Source: Candidatus Eisenbergiella intestinipullorum
GTDB lineage: Bacteria > Bacillota > Clostridia > Lachnospirales > Lachnospiraceae
NCBI GenBank assembly: GCA_019119815.1
Contig: DWWH01000004.1
Coordinates: forward strand, 20,435-84,434
DNA: 64,000 nucleotides
Direction: 5' to 3'
The notes beneath the pieces were generated by a model. That model did no database searches. It had not been told where the DNA came from and worked only from the letters and a program-made list of their open reading frames with translations. Each line of letters starts with the position of its first letter. The first letter of the stretch is position 1. The translations under genes and the position numbers were made by a program. Below are positions 43,843 to 53,130 of the stretch, in pieces.

Positions 43843-46087
43843 GGTTCAGATCCTCCTTCGTCAGCCCGCAGGCATCCAAAAATTCCTGATAGGTGAGATA
43901 CGGATACGCGGGGTCCAGTTCCCGGTTAAACAGGCCGTTTAAGATCCGGTCCATGGCTTCCTCGCCGCCGGCCAGCCGTTCCGCTTTCAGGATTTTCAGC
44001 GGCATCTCGCAGTACCTTCGCACATAGCTTAGACTGTTGGTGATTTCCAGCTGTTTTTTCTCAGGCAGCTTCGTCAGATACTCCGGATGGCGGACGTAGA
44101 AGTTCAGATTGTAGTCGTCCACCGCCTTCTGCCATTCTTTCACATAATACTCCAGCGCGTATTCTTCTCCAAAAAGCTCCTTGACGATGCGGTACGTGGT
44201 GTAAACGGTCAGCCCTTCCGCCGACCAGCCTTCCGTCTCATCCGAGGCATCGAACATGTTTCCCAGCCCCCACCACTGATGGACCAGCTCATGGATCATC
44301 ACCTCGCCGGAGGCCGCTCCCTTGCCCGTATCGCTCAGATTTTTTGCGGTAAAATCCGCTTCATCCAGCAGGCTGGCTCCGTTCGCGGCATATCCTCCTC
44401 CGGAAACGCGGCTCTGGATGAGCTTCAGCGTATCCCCGGCCAGAAAGGACAGCTCTCCGTAATGCGCGGTACAGTAATCCGCCACCGCTCTGACAGCGTC
44501 CGCCGCCCCTGCGGCTTCCATGACGGGCTGATGCTTCCTGCCGTAGTAAAATTCTATGGTGATGCCGCCGGCCCTGATTTCCTCCCGCACATAATCGCCC
44601 GCGTATACAATTCCGCCCGTTCCGTTATACTCATATCTCCAGGTGATGGTCCCGTCCCCGTTCTCCTGCACCTTTTCCGCTTCGCCGGTTCCAAAGGGAA
44701 TCACGGTCATGGAAGGAGGCAGGGTGATTTCCACGGAGGTCGGGTATCCGTTTTCTCCCGGCAGAACATTCAGCAGCCGGGGTGAGAGTTCCGCGTTTTC
44801 CAGGCACAGATATTCCCCGCTGACCTCGTCCCCGCCCTGCATGGAAGCCATGTTCCGGTTTTCTCTGGGAAATCCGCCGTACTCGATTGTCAGCTCCACC
44901 TGCTTTCCGGCGGGAATGAAAACCTCCAGCATGGCCTCGTTATATTCCTGATAGCTGCTCACGGAAAAAGGAACGTCCACCCCGTCTGCCCGGACGGAAG
45001 AGACGGCATAGCCGGGATTGATCCCGAAGGCAGCCGTCCGTTCCCGGCCGGAGGTGTTCCGGAACCGGTAGGAAGCCTTTCCGGATACCGTCCCCGAATC
45101 GGTGTCCGGATACACCTGAACAGATCGCCCGGTACAGACCAGATCCTCCGCACAGGGAATCTCATAAAAGGACATCAGGGTCTGGTCCGGATTGCTGTGA
45201 TCCACCATGGGCTGGGCGGCCCAGGCGGTAAGCGAACCGGCCAGAAGCAGCAGCGCGAGGGCCGGCCTCCAGATGTGCCGGACGCTGCGGACAAACGATC
45301 CCATCAGGCCTTTCCGGTACTGCCGGATGCAGAGCCAGGACAGGGTCCATATCCCGGAAAGCAGCCCAAGCCAGGTCAGACGCAACCAGGCCGCCGAGCG
45401 GAAGATGCGGACATTGGAAAAATCATCCGACAGCGCCCAGACGCAGGGATTGAGCCAGCAAAGCTGCCAGTCATCCGCCCAGACGGTCAGGCTGAGTCCG
45501 GCAAAAGCCGCGGACAGCGCCAGAGCCAGGTCCGTCCGCCCCGTAAACTGCCGGGCAGAAGAGGCCGCCAATATTCCCAGCGGGAGAGCAGCTCCCATAA
45601 ATAAAAGCCAGGCAGGCACATAGTCTCCCAGATCAAAAACCGCTCCGGTCAGGCCCCGGCAGATGGGAAGCCACACCAGCATGCTAAGCACAAGCGTCAG
45701 CGCAGATACGGCGAGCAGGGACAGAAGCCTGACAGCCGCCATGGTCAGCGGGGAAATGACCGCGTCCACAAGAACATCCACCCGGCTTCTCCCGGTCCGG
45801 TCCAGCTCATACAAGGTAAGCAGGCCGAACAGAATTCCGCCCGCCGCGCCTCCGGCGAGGGCCGGATTCGCCAGATACAGAGAAAGCATGGTTTCCACGG
45901 AAGCAGGCCTGTACCAGACGAGCCCCGCCGCAGGCGAGACCGTCACAAGAAGCATGATGAGCCAGGTCGGACGGCTTTTCAGAAGCCGCCTCAGCTCCGA
46001 GGCAAAAAGCCGCATATTTTTCGTGTAAAATCGGATATTTTTCGTTAAGGTCCATGTGTTTCTGAACGGAAATCGAAGCTTCTTCAT
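43835..46087 (-). CDS. ABC permease fused to an M1-type metallopeptidase domain
   Basis: 750 residues. About 300 N-terminal residues form membrane helices of an ABC-2-type permease (LASELRRLLKSRPTWLIMLL and further helices to LLLLAGSLTAWA). The rest is an extracellular gluzincin domain with HELVHQWWG near residue 597 and a downstream Glu in WSAEGLTVY; 20 residues separate the HExxH from that Glu instead of the classical 18. The domain probably faces outward and cleaves peptides that the transporter exports. The start is at 46087, with GGAGGCGGCACG upstream, and overlaps the ATPase stop by four bases. The upstream frame to 46354 is only a continuation of the ATPase antisense frame. Confidence 0.85.
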   Translation of the reverse strand: MKKLRFPFRNTWTLTKNIRFYTKNMRLFASELRRLLKSRPTWLIMLLVTVSPAAGLVWYRPASVETMLSLYLANPALAGGAAGGILFGLLTLYELDRTGRSRVDVLVDAVISPLTMAAVRLLSLLAVSALTLVLSMLVWLPICRGLTGAVFDLGDYVPAWLLFMGAALPLGILAASSARQFTGRTDLALALSAAFAGLSLTVWADDWQLCWLNPCVWALSDDFSNVRIFRSAAWLRLTWLGLLSGIWTLSWLCIRQYRKGLMGSFVRSVRHIWRPALALLLLAGSLTAWAAQPMVDHSNPDQTLMSFYEIPCAEDLVCTGRSVQVYPDTDSGTVSGKASYRFRNTSGRERTAAFGINPGYAVSSVRADGVDVPFSVSSYQEYNEAMLEVFIPAGKQVELTIEYGGFPRENRNMASMQGGDEVSGEYLCLENAELSPRLLNVLPGENGYPTSVEITLPPSMTVIPFGTGEAEKVQENGDGTITWRYEYNGTGGIVYAGDYVREEIRAGGITIEFYYGRKHQPVMEAAGAADAVRAVADYCTAHYGELSFLAGDTLKLIQSRVSGGGYAANGASLLDEADFTAKNLSDTGKGAASGEVMIHELVHQWWGLGNMFDASDETEGWSAEGLTVYTTYRIVKELFGEEYALEYYVKEWQKAVDDYNLNFYVRHPEYLTKLPEKKQLEITNSLSYVRRYCEMPLKILKAERLAGGEEAMDRILNGLFNRELDPAYPYLTYQEFLDACGLTKEDLNLV

Positions 46088-46944
46088 CGTGCCGCCTCCC
46101 TGGAAATCAGATACAGATATGCGTCCTCCAGCGATGGTTCCTCCGCCCGGGCGTAGTCCGGAAGGAAATCCCCGACCGCCCGGCAGCGGATCCCCTGACC
46201 GGTATTGACCCGCGCGGTGATGGAAAGTCCCCGTTCCCGGGCCGCATCCCTTTCCCAGAACACGCCCACGTGTCCCTCGGCCAGACGGATGAGCTGCTCC
46301 GGCGTCCCGGAGAACCGGATCTGCCCCTGGCTGATGACCACGATCTGGCCGCATACGGACTGCACATCCTCAATGATATGAGTGGAGAGCAGTACGAGCC
46401 GGTCCTGCGCCATGTGGGAAAACAGGCTGCGGAACTGGATGCGCTCCTCCGGGTCCAGCCCAACCGTGGGTTCATCAAAGATCAGAAGCTGCGGATTTCC
46501 CAAAAGCGCCTGCGCGATGCCCACCCGCTGACGCTGGCCTCCGGAGAGGGTGCGGATTTTTGCTTTCGCCTTTTCCGTCAGATTGACCTGCCGGATCACT
46601 CTGCGGATTTCTTCCGCAGGTCTGCGCAGCCCTTTGAGGGCGGCCATATAGTCCAGAAACTGCGTCACGCTCAGCTCGTCAAACAGCCCGAAGTCCTGGG
46701 GCAGATAGCCCAGACCGGCCTTCAGCTGCCGTTCTCGCTTCGCAAGGGGCTGCCCATCCACCAGAATCCTGCCTTCTGTGGGAAGAAGCGCCGCCGCCAG
46801 CAGCTTCATCAGGGTGGATTTTCCCGCGCCGTTCGGCCCGAGCAGGCCTACCAGCCCCGGGGCGCGTAGATCCAGGCTGAAATTTTTCAGCGCCTGCTTT
46901 CCATCGGGATACGTCTCACTGACATTTTGAATGCTGATTTCCAT
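46084..46944 (-). CDS. ABC transporter ATP-binding protein
   Basis: 286 residues with Walker A GPNGAGKST, signature LSGGQRQRVGIAQAL, Walker B LLIFDEPTVGLDP and the H-loop STHIIEDV. It powers the two permeases encoded downstream on the minus strand. Substrate class is open; ABC exporters with peptidase fusions in Lachnospiraceae often belong to antimicrobial-peptide or bacteriocin systems, but nothing here proves it. The start codon has ATGGAGGAATAG upstream. Confidence 0.92.
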   Translation of the reverse strand: MEISIQNVSETYPDGKQALKNFSLDLRAPGLVGLLGPNGAGKSTLMKLLAAALLPTEGRILVDGQPLAKRERQLKAGLGYLPQDFGLFDELSVTQFLDYMAALKGLRRPAEEIRRVIRQVNLTEKAKAKIRTLSGGQRQRVGIAQALLGNPQLLIFDEPTVGLDPEERIQFRSLFSHMAQDRLVLLSTHIIEDVQSVCGQIVVISQGQIRFSGTPEQLIRLAEGHVGVFWERDAARERGLSITARVNTGQGIRCRAVGDFLPDYARAEEPSLEDAYLYLISREAAR

Positions 46945-47078
46945 CTATTCCTCCATTTTTTCCTCATTGTTTCGGGTTTCACCGGAAGCATATCACCGCA
47001 GGATGGAAAGAAGATGGAGGTCGTTTGTATTTTTGATGGAGAAGCCATGGTTCCTTCCTCCATTCGCCAGGCCGCGCT

Positions 47079-47175
47079 GTTACAGCTCAGCCTTCGGCAG
47101 CGCCGTAACGGCATCCGGCCGGTCTGTTTTCGTACGGTCTGCGCAGTGAATGCGCAGACCTGGCGGAGCAGTAAC
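47079..47175. repeat. Miniature element, copy C
   Basis: 97 bp from GTTACAGCTC to GAGCAGTAAC, flanked by GCCGCGCT and GCCGTGCT (7 of 8 identical). It lacks the roughly 37-bp middle hairpin of copy B but keeps GGTCTGCGCA/TGCGCAGACC and TGTTTTCGTA. It lies between the ABC operon and the operon at 47265. Confidence 0.75.
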
Positions 47176-47204
47176 GCCGTGCTTCACAAAAAGCGAACAT
47201 GTAT

Positions 47205-47232
47205 TTGCTTTTCCGCCCGGATATAGTATAAT
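47205..47232 (+). promoter_or_regulatory. Promoter of the TerB/BrxD/helicase operon
   Basis: TTGCTT (47205-47210) and TATAAT (47227-47232) with a 16-base spacer, 33 bases before the TTG start. Confidence 0.6.
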
Positions 47233-47264
47233 TCTTGTAGCCTGATAAAAAACGGAGTAAAACT

Positions 47265-49430
47265 TTGGAACTGTCAGAACTTACGGCATACGCCGAGGAA
47301 AAATTTTATATGCGGGAGCAGCATAAATGGACGGATTTTCCCGGCTTCTCGGTCCTTGCGGTTCCGGACACCGGGAAATGGGCCGCTCTCCTGATGCGCC
47401 AGTGGGATTTTGATACCGGCACGGAAATCCAGCGCTGCGACATCAAATGCGGCCGGCAGAGCCTTCCGGAAATGCCGAAGCCCTATCTGTCAGCTCCCTT
47501 TCGGATGAAAGGGCAGAAATGGGTCGGGGTTACCTTTGACGACCGGACGGAACCGGAGGTCGTATTCCGGCTCCTTGACCGCGCGGTCCGCTCCGACAGA
47601 CAGGGAAGCTGCACCATCGTGCTGCAGGATACGCCTGCGGCAGGTGAATCCGTATACCGGGATACCGCGATTCCGCCTGCCGGAGCGCGGGCGGCAGGCA
47701 GCGGTCAGATACCGGCAGACGCCGGAAAGCGGACGTTATCCGAAGTGCAGAGAGCTGCCGATGCGCAGGCATTCTCCGAAACCGGAATGCCCGCCGGCCT
47801 TTCCATCCGCACCGAAGCAGCTTCTTCTCCGGAAATGGATACGGATACCGCTCTGCCGGAAATCCCGGTCAGAATCCGCAGCATGCAGAAGCTGTACCAG
47901 TATGGAGACGGCTCCTTCACGCAGAAATGCCGGAACTTTCTCCGACAGGGCAGATTTATGGAGGATTATGAGGATGACGCCCCATGGGACGGGGTGTTCA
48001 GACGTTATTTTCCCACCTACCATGACCTGAACATCCGTCAGCTCAGGGGATATTTCACCTGGCGCACCCGCGTGAGGAAGGGCGATTTTTCTCCCATCTC
48101 CCCATCGCTTGCCTACCTGTACCTGTATGAGCTGCTAAATGGAATCGGAACCGCTTCGCCGGAGGACGCCCTGGAAAAGATGGAAGCGTTTCAGGCAGGA
48201 TTTCTGGATTCCGGCATGGACAGCTCCGGCCGGGGAGCATTTGAAAGCTTTGAAAAAAGAGACTCCGGCATGCGCAGAAACCTGCGCCGCTGGATGCTGG
48301 ACTATGCGGTGGTCCATAACGTTCCCGCATCGCTGGCACGTAAATATGCCGATCCCGTCCTGCTGGAACAGGACGACGCTCTCGCGGTTCTGAAAAGTCC
48401 GCAGTCCGCTTCGGAGGAAGAACTGTTTGGGGCTCTTTGCCTCCTGGCGGGGAAAAAAATGGAGCAGTCCCCCGTGGTGAAAAAGCATGGAGAACGGGGA
48501 AAGCGTCTGTTCGCGGCGGTCTGGCGTCTGGTATCCGAGGCATGGTCCGAAAAAGGCCGGGACTTTTTCTCAGACTGCTTCGGACAACAGAAGGCCTTCT
48601 CCTGGCATCCCCTTGCCAACGCCGTCTACCTGGAAGAAAAGCCCCATCCGGATGCCGATTATATTCTGGATGCCTGCCGCAGCTATCACTGCCGCGGCGG
48701 CATCTGGCAGGAAAAGCGTTACGACCGGCTGTACTTTGACCGGAGCCGGTTTCAGGGCCTTCTGCGCGAAGCGGACCGGCTGCTTCGCAGGTACCTGAAA
48801 ACAGGACACTATCTGCAGGAAAATCCGGAAGAAGCCTGGGCGGCGCCCTGTGTGGAAGCGGTAATTGACGCTGAACGACAGGCAGAGCTTGCGGCCAGAA
48901 GGCCGAAGATCACCATCGACCTTTCCCATCTGGATCAGATCCGGAAGGATGCGCTTCATACCAGAGACAGTCTCCTGACCGAAGAGGAGAGGTCAGAGGG
49001 TACGGAACATATTCACCCGGAACATATTCACCCGGACCAGGATCGTCCGGACCGGGAGATGCCTGTGACGCCCGCAGAAAAAAACCTTCCGGAAGAACCG
49101 GCCGCGGGGGAAATCCCGCAGGCGGCGACGGAGCCGGCAGGGCAGAAGGAAACACAGCCTCCGGTATGCTCCGGCTTCGCCGGCCAGCCCGCAAGCCTGC
49201 CCGGCGGGCTGGATCCCCTGCATGCGCAGCTGCTTTTACGGCTGATTCGGGGAGAGTCTGTGGATGAGGCCATAAAAGCCCGGCATCTGATGCCCTCTGT
49301 CGTAGCCGATACGATCAACGGGGCGCTGTTTGATGAGATTGGAGATAACGTTCTGGAATGCGACGGCAGCGCCATCACGGTCGTTGCGGATTACAGGGAA
49401 GAGCTTCTGCAGCTGTTTGAAGGAGACTGA
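47265..49430 (+). CDS. TerB-N/TerB-C domain protein with an N-terminal MmcQ-like domain
   Basis: 721 residues. Residues 1-115 fit an MmcQ/YjbR-like fold (QKWVGVTFDDRTEPEVVFRL). A Pro/Ala-rich linker follows (115-200). TerB-N occupies about 205-390, with its characteristic RQLRGYFTWRTRVRKGDF. The C-terminal part (about 540-721) matches TerB-C (PKITIDLSHLDQIRKDALHTR) and ends in a winged-helix-like segment. Two 15-bp tandem repeats lie at 49005-49034. Translation starts at TTG with GGAG seven bases before. It leads an operon with a DUF2791 ATPase and a helicase. TerB-N/C proteins accompany stress and phage-resistance modules; the cellular role here is inferred. Confidence 0.7.
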   Translation: MELSELTAYAEEKFYMREQHKWTDFPGFSVLAVPDTGKWAALLMRQWDFDTGTEIQRCDIKCGRQSLPEMPKPYLSAPFRMKGQKWVGVTFDDRTEPEVVFRLLDRAVRSDRQGSCTIVLQDTPAAGESVYRDTAIPPAGARAAGSGQIPADAGKRTLSEVQRAADAQAFSETGMPAGLSIRTEAASSPEMDTDTALPEIPVRIRSMQKLYQYGDGSFTQKCRNFLRQGRFMEDYEDDAPWDGVFRRYFPTYHDLNIRQLRGYFTWRTRVRKGDFSPISPSLAYLYLYELLNGIGTASPEDALEKMEAFQAGFLDSGMDSSGRGAFESFEKRDSGMRRNLRRWMLDYAVVHNVPASLARKYADPVLLEQDDALAVLKSPQSASEEELFGALCLLAGKKMEQSPVVKKHGERGKRLFAAVWRLVSEAWSEKGRDFFSDCFGQQKAFSWHPLANAVYLEEKPHPDADYILDACRSYHCRGGIWQEKRYDRLYFDRSRFQGLLREADRLLRRYLKTGHYLQENPEEAWAAPCVEAVIDAERQAELAARRPKITIDLSHLDQIRKDALHTRDSLLTEEERSEGTEHIHPEHIHPDQDRPDREMPVTPAEKNLPEEPAAGEIPQAATEPAGQKETQPPVCSGFAGQPASLPGGLDPLHAQLLLRLIRGESVDEAIKARHLMPSVVADTINGALFDEIGDNVLECDGSAITVVADYREELLQLFEGD

Positions 49431-49478
49431 AAGTAAGCCCGATGGCCTGTTTTGCGATCGGCAGGGAGGAAAAGACCG

Positions 49479-50819
49479 ATGAGTGAGGATAGAAAAGAAA
49501 ATAAAAAAGTACCGAAACGGATTGCGCAGACCATTATAAATTCCCTGAAGGGCGGCGTGGTTCCCCGGATCGGCCTGCCCTACATCACGGTGGGAAGGAA
49601 AAATGAGATCGAAGCCCTGCTGCACGATGTGGACATCATCGCGGAGGGCGGCGCGTCGTTCCGCTTCATTGTGGGCAGATACGGGTCCGGCAAAAGCTTT
49701 CTGATCCAGACGATCCGCAACTATGTCTGCGATCGGGGCTTTATCGTGGCGGACGCGGATCTTTCTCCGGAACGTCGGCTGCAGGGAACCAGAGGGCAGG
49801 GGCTTGCCACCTACCGCGAGCTGATCAGCAATCTTTCCACCAAAACAAAGCCGGAGGGCGGCGCTCTGACGCTGGTGCTGGACCGGTGGATCAGCAGCGT
49901 GCAGATGCAGGCCCTTCAGGAGACCGGGAGAGAGCCGGGCGACCCGGCGCTGACGGAAGCGGTGGATCAAAAGATCTATGCGGTTACCGCCGCGGTCAGC
50001 GAGCTGGTGCACGGTTTTGAGTTCGCAAGGCTCCTTTCGGTCTATTATCACGCCTATCTGGATGGAGACGATGAGAAAAAAGCGCAGGTGGCGCGGTGGT
50101 TTCGCGGCGAATATACCCTGAAACGGGAGGCAAAAGAGGAGCTTGGCGTCAATCTGATCATCACGGATGACGACTGGTATGATTATCTGAAAATTTTCGC
50201 CGTCTTTTTCCGTCTGGCAGGGTATGCGGGCATGATGATCTTCATCGACGAGCTGGTCAACCTCTATAAGATCCCCAATGCCATCACCCGGCAGTACAAT
50301 TATGAAAAGCTGCTGACCATGTATAACGACACCCTGCAGGGAAAGGCCCGGTATCTCGGCATCATCATGGGCGCGACGCCGCAGGCGGTTGAGGATAAAA
50401 GACGGGGCATCTACAGCTACGAAGCCCTCCGTTCCCGCCTTTCGGAAGGGAAATTTTCCCGTCCCGGCACAAGGGACCTGCTGGCTCCGGTCATCCGCCT
50501 GGAGCCGCTGACGCCGGAGGAAATGCTGGTGTTATGCGAAAAGCTTTCCGACATGCATGCCGGCCTCTATGGCTATGAAAGGTCCATCGGCACCGATGAG
50601 CTGGCCGGTTTTATCCGGATGGAATACGGTCGGATCGGAGCGGATCAGAATATTACGCCCCGTGAGGTGATCCGGGACTTTATCGAGCTTCTGGACCTGT
50701 TATATCAGAATCCGTCCATGAAACCGGAGGAGCTTCTGCAGTCGGAAGAGTTTTCCTTCTCGAAATCCGAAGCGGTTTCCGACCAGGCGGACAGCAGCTA
50801 TATGGAGTTTACGATATGA
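49479..50819 (+). CDS. BrxD-like ATP-binding protein (DUF2791)
   Basis: 446 residues. The Walker A is GRYGSGKSFLIQTI near residue 69, and the Walker B is MMIFIDELVNL near 254. KNEIEALLHDVD and EKRYIGIIMGATPQ-like segments are those of DUF2791, the family that includes BREX BrxD. It probably acts with DNA together with the downstream helicase. GGGAGGA lies nine bases before the ATG. Its stop overlaps the helicase start (ATGA), so the two are translationally coupled. BREX type 2 also pairs brxD with an Lhr-like helicase brxHI, but the rest of BREX (pglX, pglZ, brxC) is absent here. Confidence 0.75.
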   Translation: MSEDRKENKKVPKRIAQTIINSLKGGVVPRIGLPYITVGRKNEIEALLHDVDIIAEGGASFRFIVGRYGSGKSFLIQTIRNYVCDRGFIVADADLSPERRLQGTRGQGLATYRELISNLSTKTKPEGGALTLVLDRWISSVQMQALQETGREPGDPALTEAVDQKIYAVTAAVSELVHGFEFARLLSVYYHAYLDGDDEKKAQVARWFRGEYTLKREAKEELGVNLIITDDDWYDYLKIFAVFFRLAGYAGMMIFIDELVNLYKIPNAITRQYNYEKLLTMYNDTLQGKARYLGIIMGATPQAVEDKRRGIYSYEALRSRLSEGKFSRPGTRDLLAPVIRLEPLTPEEMLVLCEKLSDMHAGLYGYERSIGTDELAGFIRMEYGRIGADQNITPREVIRDFIELLDLLYQNPSMKPEELLQSEEFSFSKSEAVSDQADSSYMEFTI

Positions 50820-53065
50820 ATGTCTTTGAACGATACGCGCCCTTTATTCAGGATTACATCTACCGTTCCGGCTGGCACGCGCTGCGGGGCGTACAGAACG
50901 CGGCGGGAGACGCCATTTTCGGCACGCAGGACAACGTGCTTCTGACCGCTTCCACGGCATCCGGCAAAACGGAGGCGGCCTTTTTCCCCATTCTGACCCT
51001 TCTGGACGAGGACCCGCCTTCCAGCGTCGGAGCGCTCTATATCGCCCCCTTAAAAGCGCTCATCAACGACCAGTTCGGAAGGCTCGACGAGCTGTGTGAG
51101 GAAGCCGGGATTTCCGTAACCCGCTGGCACGGGGACGCGCCGCAGACGCAGAAGCGGAAGCTGATCCGAAAGCCCTCCGGCATCCTGCAGATCACGCCGG
51201 AGTCCCTGGAATCCCTGATGATCAACAGGCACATGGAAATCCCGTCCCTGTTCGGAGACCTGCGTTTCATCGTCATCGACGAGATCCATTCCCTCCTGCG
51301 CGGAGACCGGGGCATGCAGACCTTCTGCCTGATCGAACGGCTCTGCCGCCTGGCCGGCTGCCATCCCAGAAGGATCGGCCTTTCGGCGACCATCGGAGAC
51401 CCGGAGGCAGCGGGACGTTTTCTCGCCGCAGGCAGCGGGCGTTCCACCCTTATTCCCCGTTTTGACGGCGGAAAAGAGGTCTGGCGGCTGTCCATGGAGC
51501 ATTTTTTCAATACGGATCCCCAGGCGGATGAAGGAAAGCAGGACGTGCCGGAAACGCTCCTCCCGGAGCCAGCGACGGACACCGCTCCCAAAGCCGCCGA
51601 TCCGGGCATGGGCTATATTTTTGAGCATACGCGGGGGAAAAAGTGTCTGATTTTTACCAATTCCAGAGAAGAATGCGAGGCGGTCTGCCAGAGTCTGCGT
51701 CAGTACTGCGAGGCCAACCATGAGCCGGACCGTTTCCTCATCCACCACGGAAACCTTTCCGCTTCCTACCGGGAGAGCGCGGAAGAAGAGATGAAGGACG
51801 ACGATTCCCTGCTGTCCGTCTGCGCCACCGCCACGCTGGAGCTCGGCATCGACATCGGAAGGCTGGAGCGGGCGTTTCAGATCGACGCGCCATTTACGGT
51901 GTCAGGCTTTCTGCAGCGGATGGGCCGGACCGGCAGGCGCGGCAGCCCGTCTGAAATGTGGTTCGTCATGCGGGAAAACCATCCGGAACCGCGGGCCATG
52001 CTCCCCGATATGATCCCATGGCCCCTGATCCAGGGCATCGCGCTGATCCAGCTTTATATCGAAGAACGTTTTGTGGAGCCTCCCAGGACGGGACGGCTTC
52101 CCTACAGCCTGCTTTACCACCAGACCATGAGCACCCTGGCCTCCGGCGGGGAAATGACCCCGGCGGAGCTTGCCTCCCGGGTGCTGACCCTGTCCTGTTT
52201 TCAGCGGATCACGAAGGAGGACTACCGGATTCTGCTCCGTCATCTGCTTGAACTCGATCACATCAGCCAAACGGAAAACGGCGGCCTGATCGTGGGCCTT
52301 ACCGGAGAACGGATCGTAAACAACTATAAATTTTACGCGGTGTTTCAGGAAAATATCGAATATTCCGTGCGTTCCGGCCCGGAAGAGCTTGGTACCATCG
52401 TAAAGCCCCCGCCGGTGGGAGATAAAATCGCCATCGCCGGACGGGTCTGGGTGGTGGAGGAGGTGGACCACAAAAAGCGGGAGGTCTACTGCACCCTGGT
52501 AAAGGGAAACATTCCGGCTTATTTCGGAGACGTGGCAGGGGATATTCATACGCATATTCTGGAACGGATGTACGGTGTCTTAAACGAAGAAAAAGCCTAT
52601 CCGTATCTTCTGCGGCACGCGGCCTGCAGACTGCGGGAGGCGAGAGACACCTTCCGGAAATCCGGCATGCCGGATCATCCTCTGGTCCATCTGGGCGGAA
52701 ATATGTGGGCCCTGTTTCCCTGGCTTGGAAGCTATGCCTTCCTCGCCCTGGAGCGGTTCCTGAAAATCCGCTGCGCCTCCCGGCTGGGGCTGAAGGGCCT
52801 GAATGCCTCAAGACCCTACTACCTGCAGTTTACCATGAAGGCGGATGAAGAGACCTTTTACCGGATCACGGCGGAGGAAGCGGCAGCGGAATTCGATCCG
52901 CAGCTGCTGCTCTATCCGAAGGAAGTTCCCGTCTTTGAAAAATACGACGAATACGTGCCGCCGGAGCTGGTGCGAAAGGGCTTTGCCCTGGGCGTGCTGG
53001 ACGTGGAGGGCATGAAACGGCGGGTGACAGGGTGGATGGAGAGCTGGGAGAGACGGCGTTCCTGA
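50816..53065 (+). CDS. DEAD/DEAH-box helicase, Lhr/BrxHI-like
   Basis: 749 residues. Helicase motifs: I TASTASGKTEAAFFP (near 47), II VIDEIHSLL (DEIH, near 153), III GLSATIGDP, and VI QRMGRTGRRG. The C-terminal third is typical of Lhr-like superfamily 2 helicases with an additional winged helix and DUF domain. It overlaps the previous gene by four bases. As the third partner of TerB-N/C and the DUF2791 ATPase it is likely to act on DNA, in stress survival or phage defence. A terminator follows 33 bases later. Confidence 0.8.
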   Translation: MNVFERYAPFIQDYIYRSGWHALRGVQNAAGDAIFGTQDNVLLTASTASGKTEAAFFPILTLLDEDPPSSVGALYIAPLKALINDQFGRLDELCEEAGISVTRWHGDAPQTQKRKLIRKPSGILQITPESLESLMINRHMEIPSLFGDLRFIVIDEIHSLLRGDRGMQTFCLIERLCRLAGCHPRRIGLSATIGDPEAAGRFLAAGSGRSTLIPRFDGGKEVWRLSMEHFFNTDPQADEGKQDVPETLLPEPATDTAPKAADPGMGYIFEHTRGKKCLIFTNSREECEAVCQSLRQYCEANHEPDRFLIHHGNLSASYRESAEEEMKDDDSLLSVCATATLELGIDIGRLERAFQIDAPFTVSGFLQRMGRTGRRGSPSEMWFVMRENHPEPRAMLPDMIPWPLIQGIALIQLYIEERFVEPPRTGRLPYSLLYHQTMSTLASGGEMTPAELASRVLTLSCFQRITKEDYRILLRHLLELDHISQTENGGLIVGLTGERIVNNYKFYAVFQENIEYSVRSGPEELGTIVKPPPVGDKIAIAGRVWVVEEVDHKKREVYCTLVKGNIPAYFGDVAGDIHTHILERMYGVLNEEKAYPYLLRHAACRLREARDTFRKSGMPDHPLVHLGGNMWALFPWLGSYAFLALERFLKIRCASRLGLKGLNASRPYYLQFTMKADEETFYRITAEEAAAEFDPQLLLYPKEVPVFEKYDEYVPPELVRKGFALGVLDVEGMKRRVTGWMESWERRRS

Positions 53066-53097
53066 AGCGGCAGAGCGGCTGCCAAAAGAACCTGATC

Positions 53098-53128
53098 GGA
53101 CTGGCGGAATTCAGCCTTCCGCCAGTCC
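53098..53128. terminator. Terminator between convergent operons
   Basis: GGACTGGCGGAA (53098-53109) pairs perfectly with TTCCGCCAGTCC (53117-53128). It lies between the helicase and the convergent kinase gene. T-runs are weak on both sides, so efficiency is uncertain. Confidence 0.65.
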
Positions 53129-53130
53129 GG

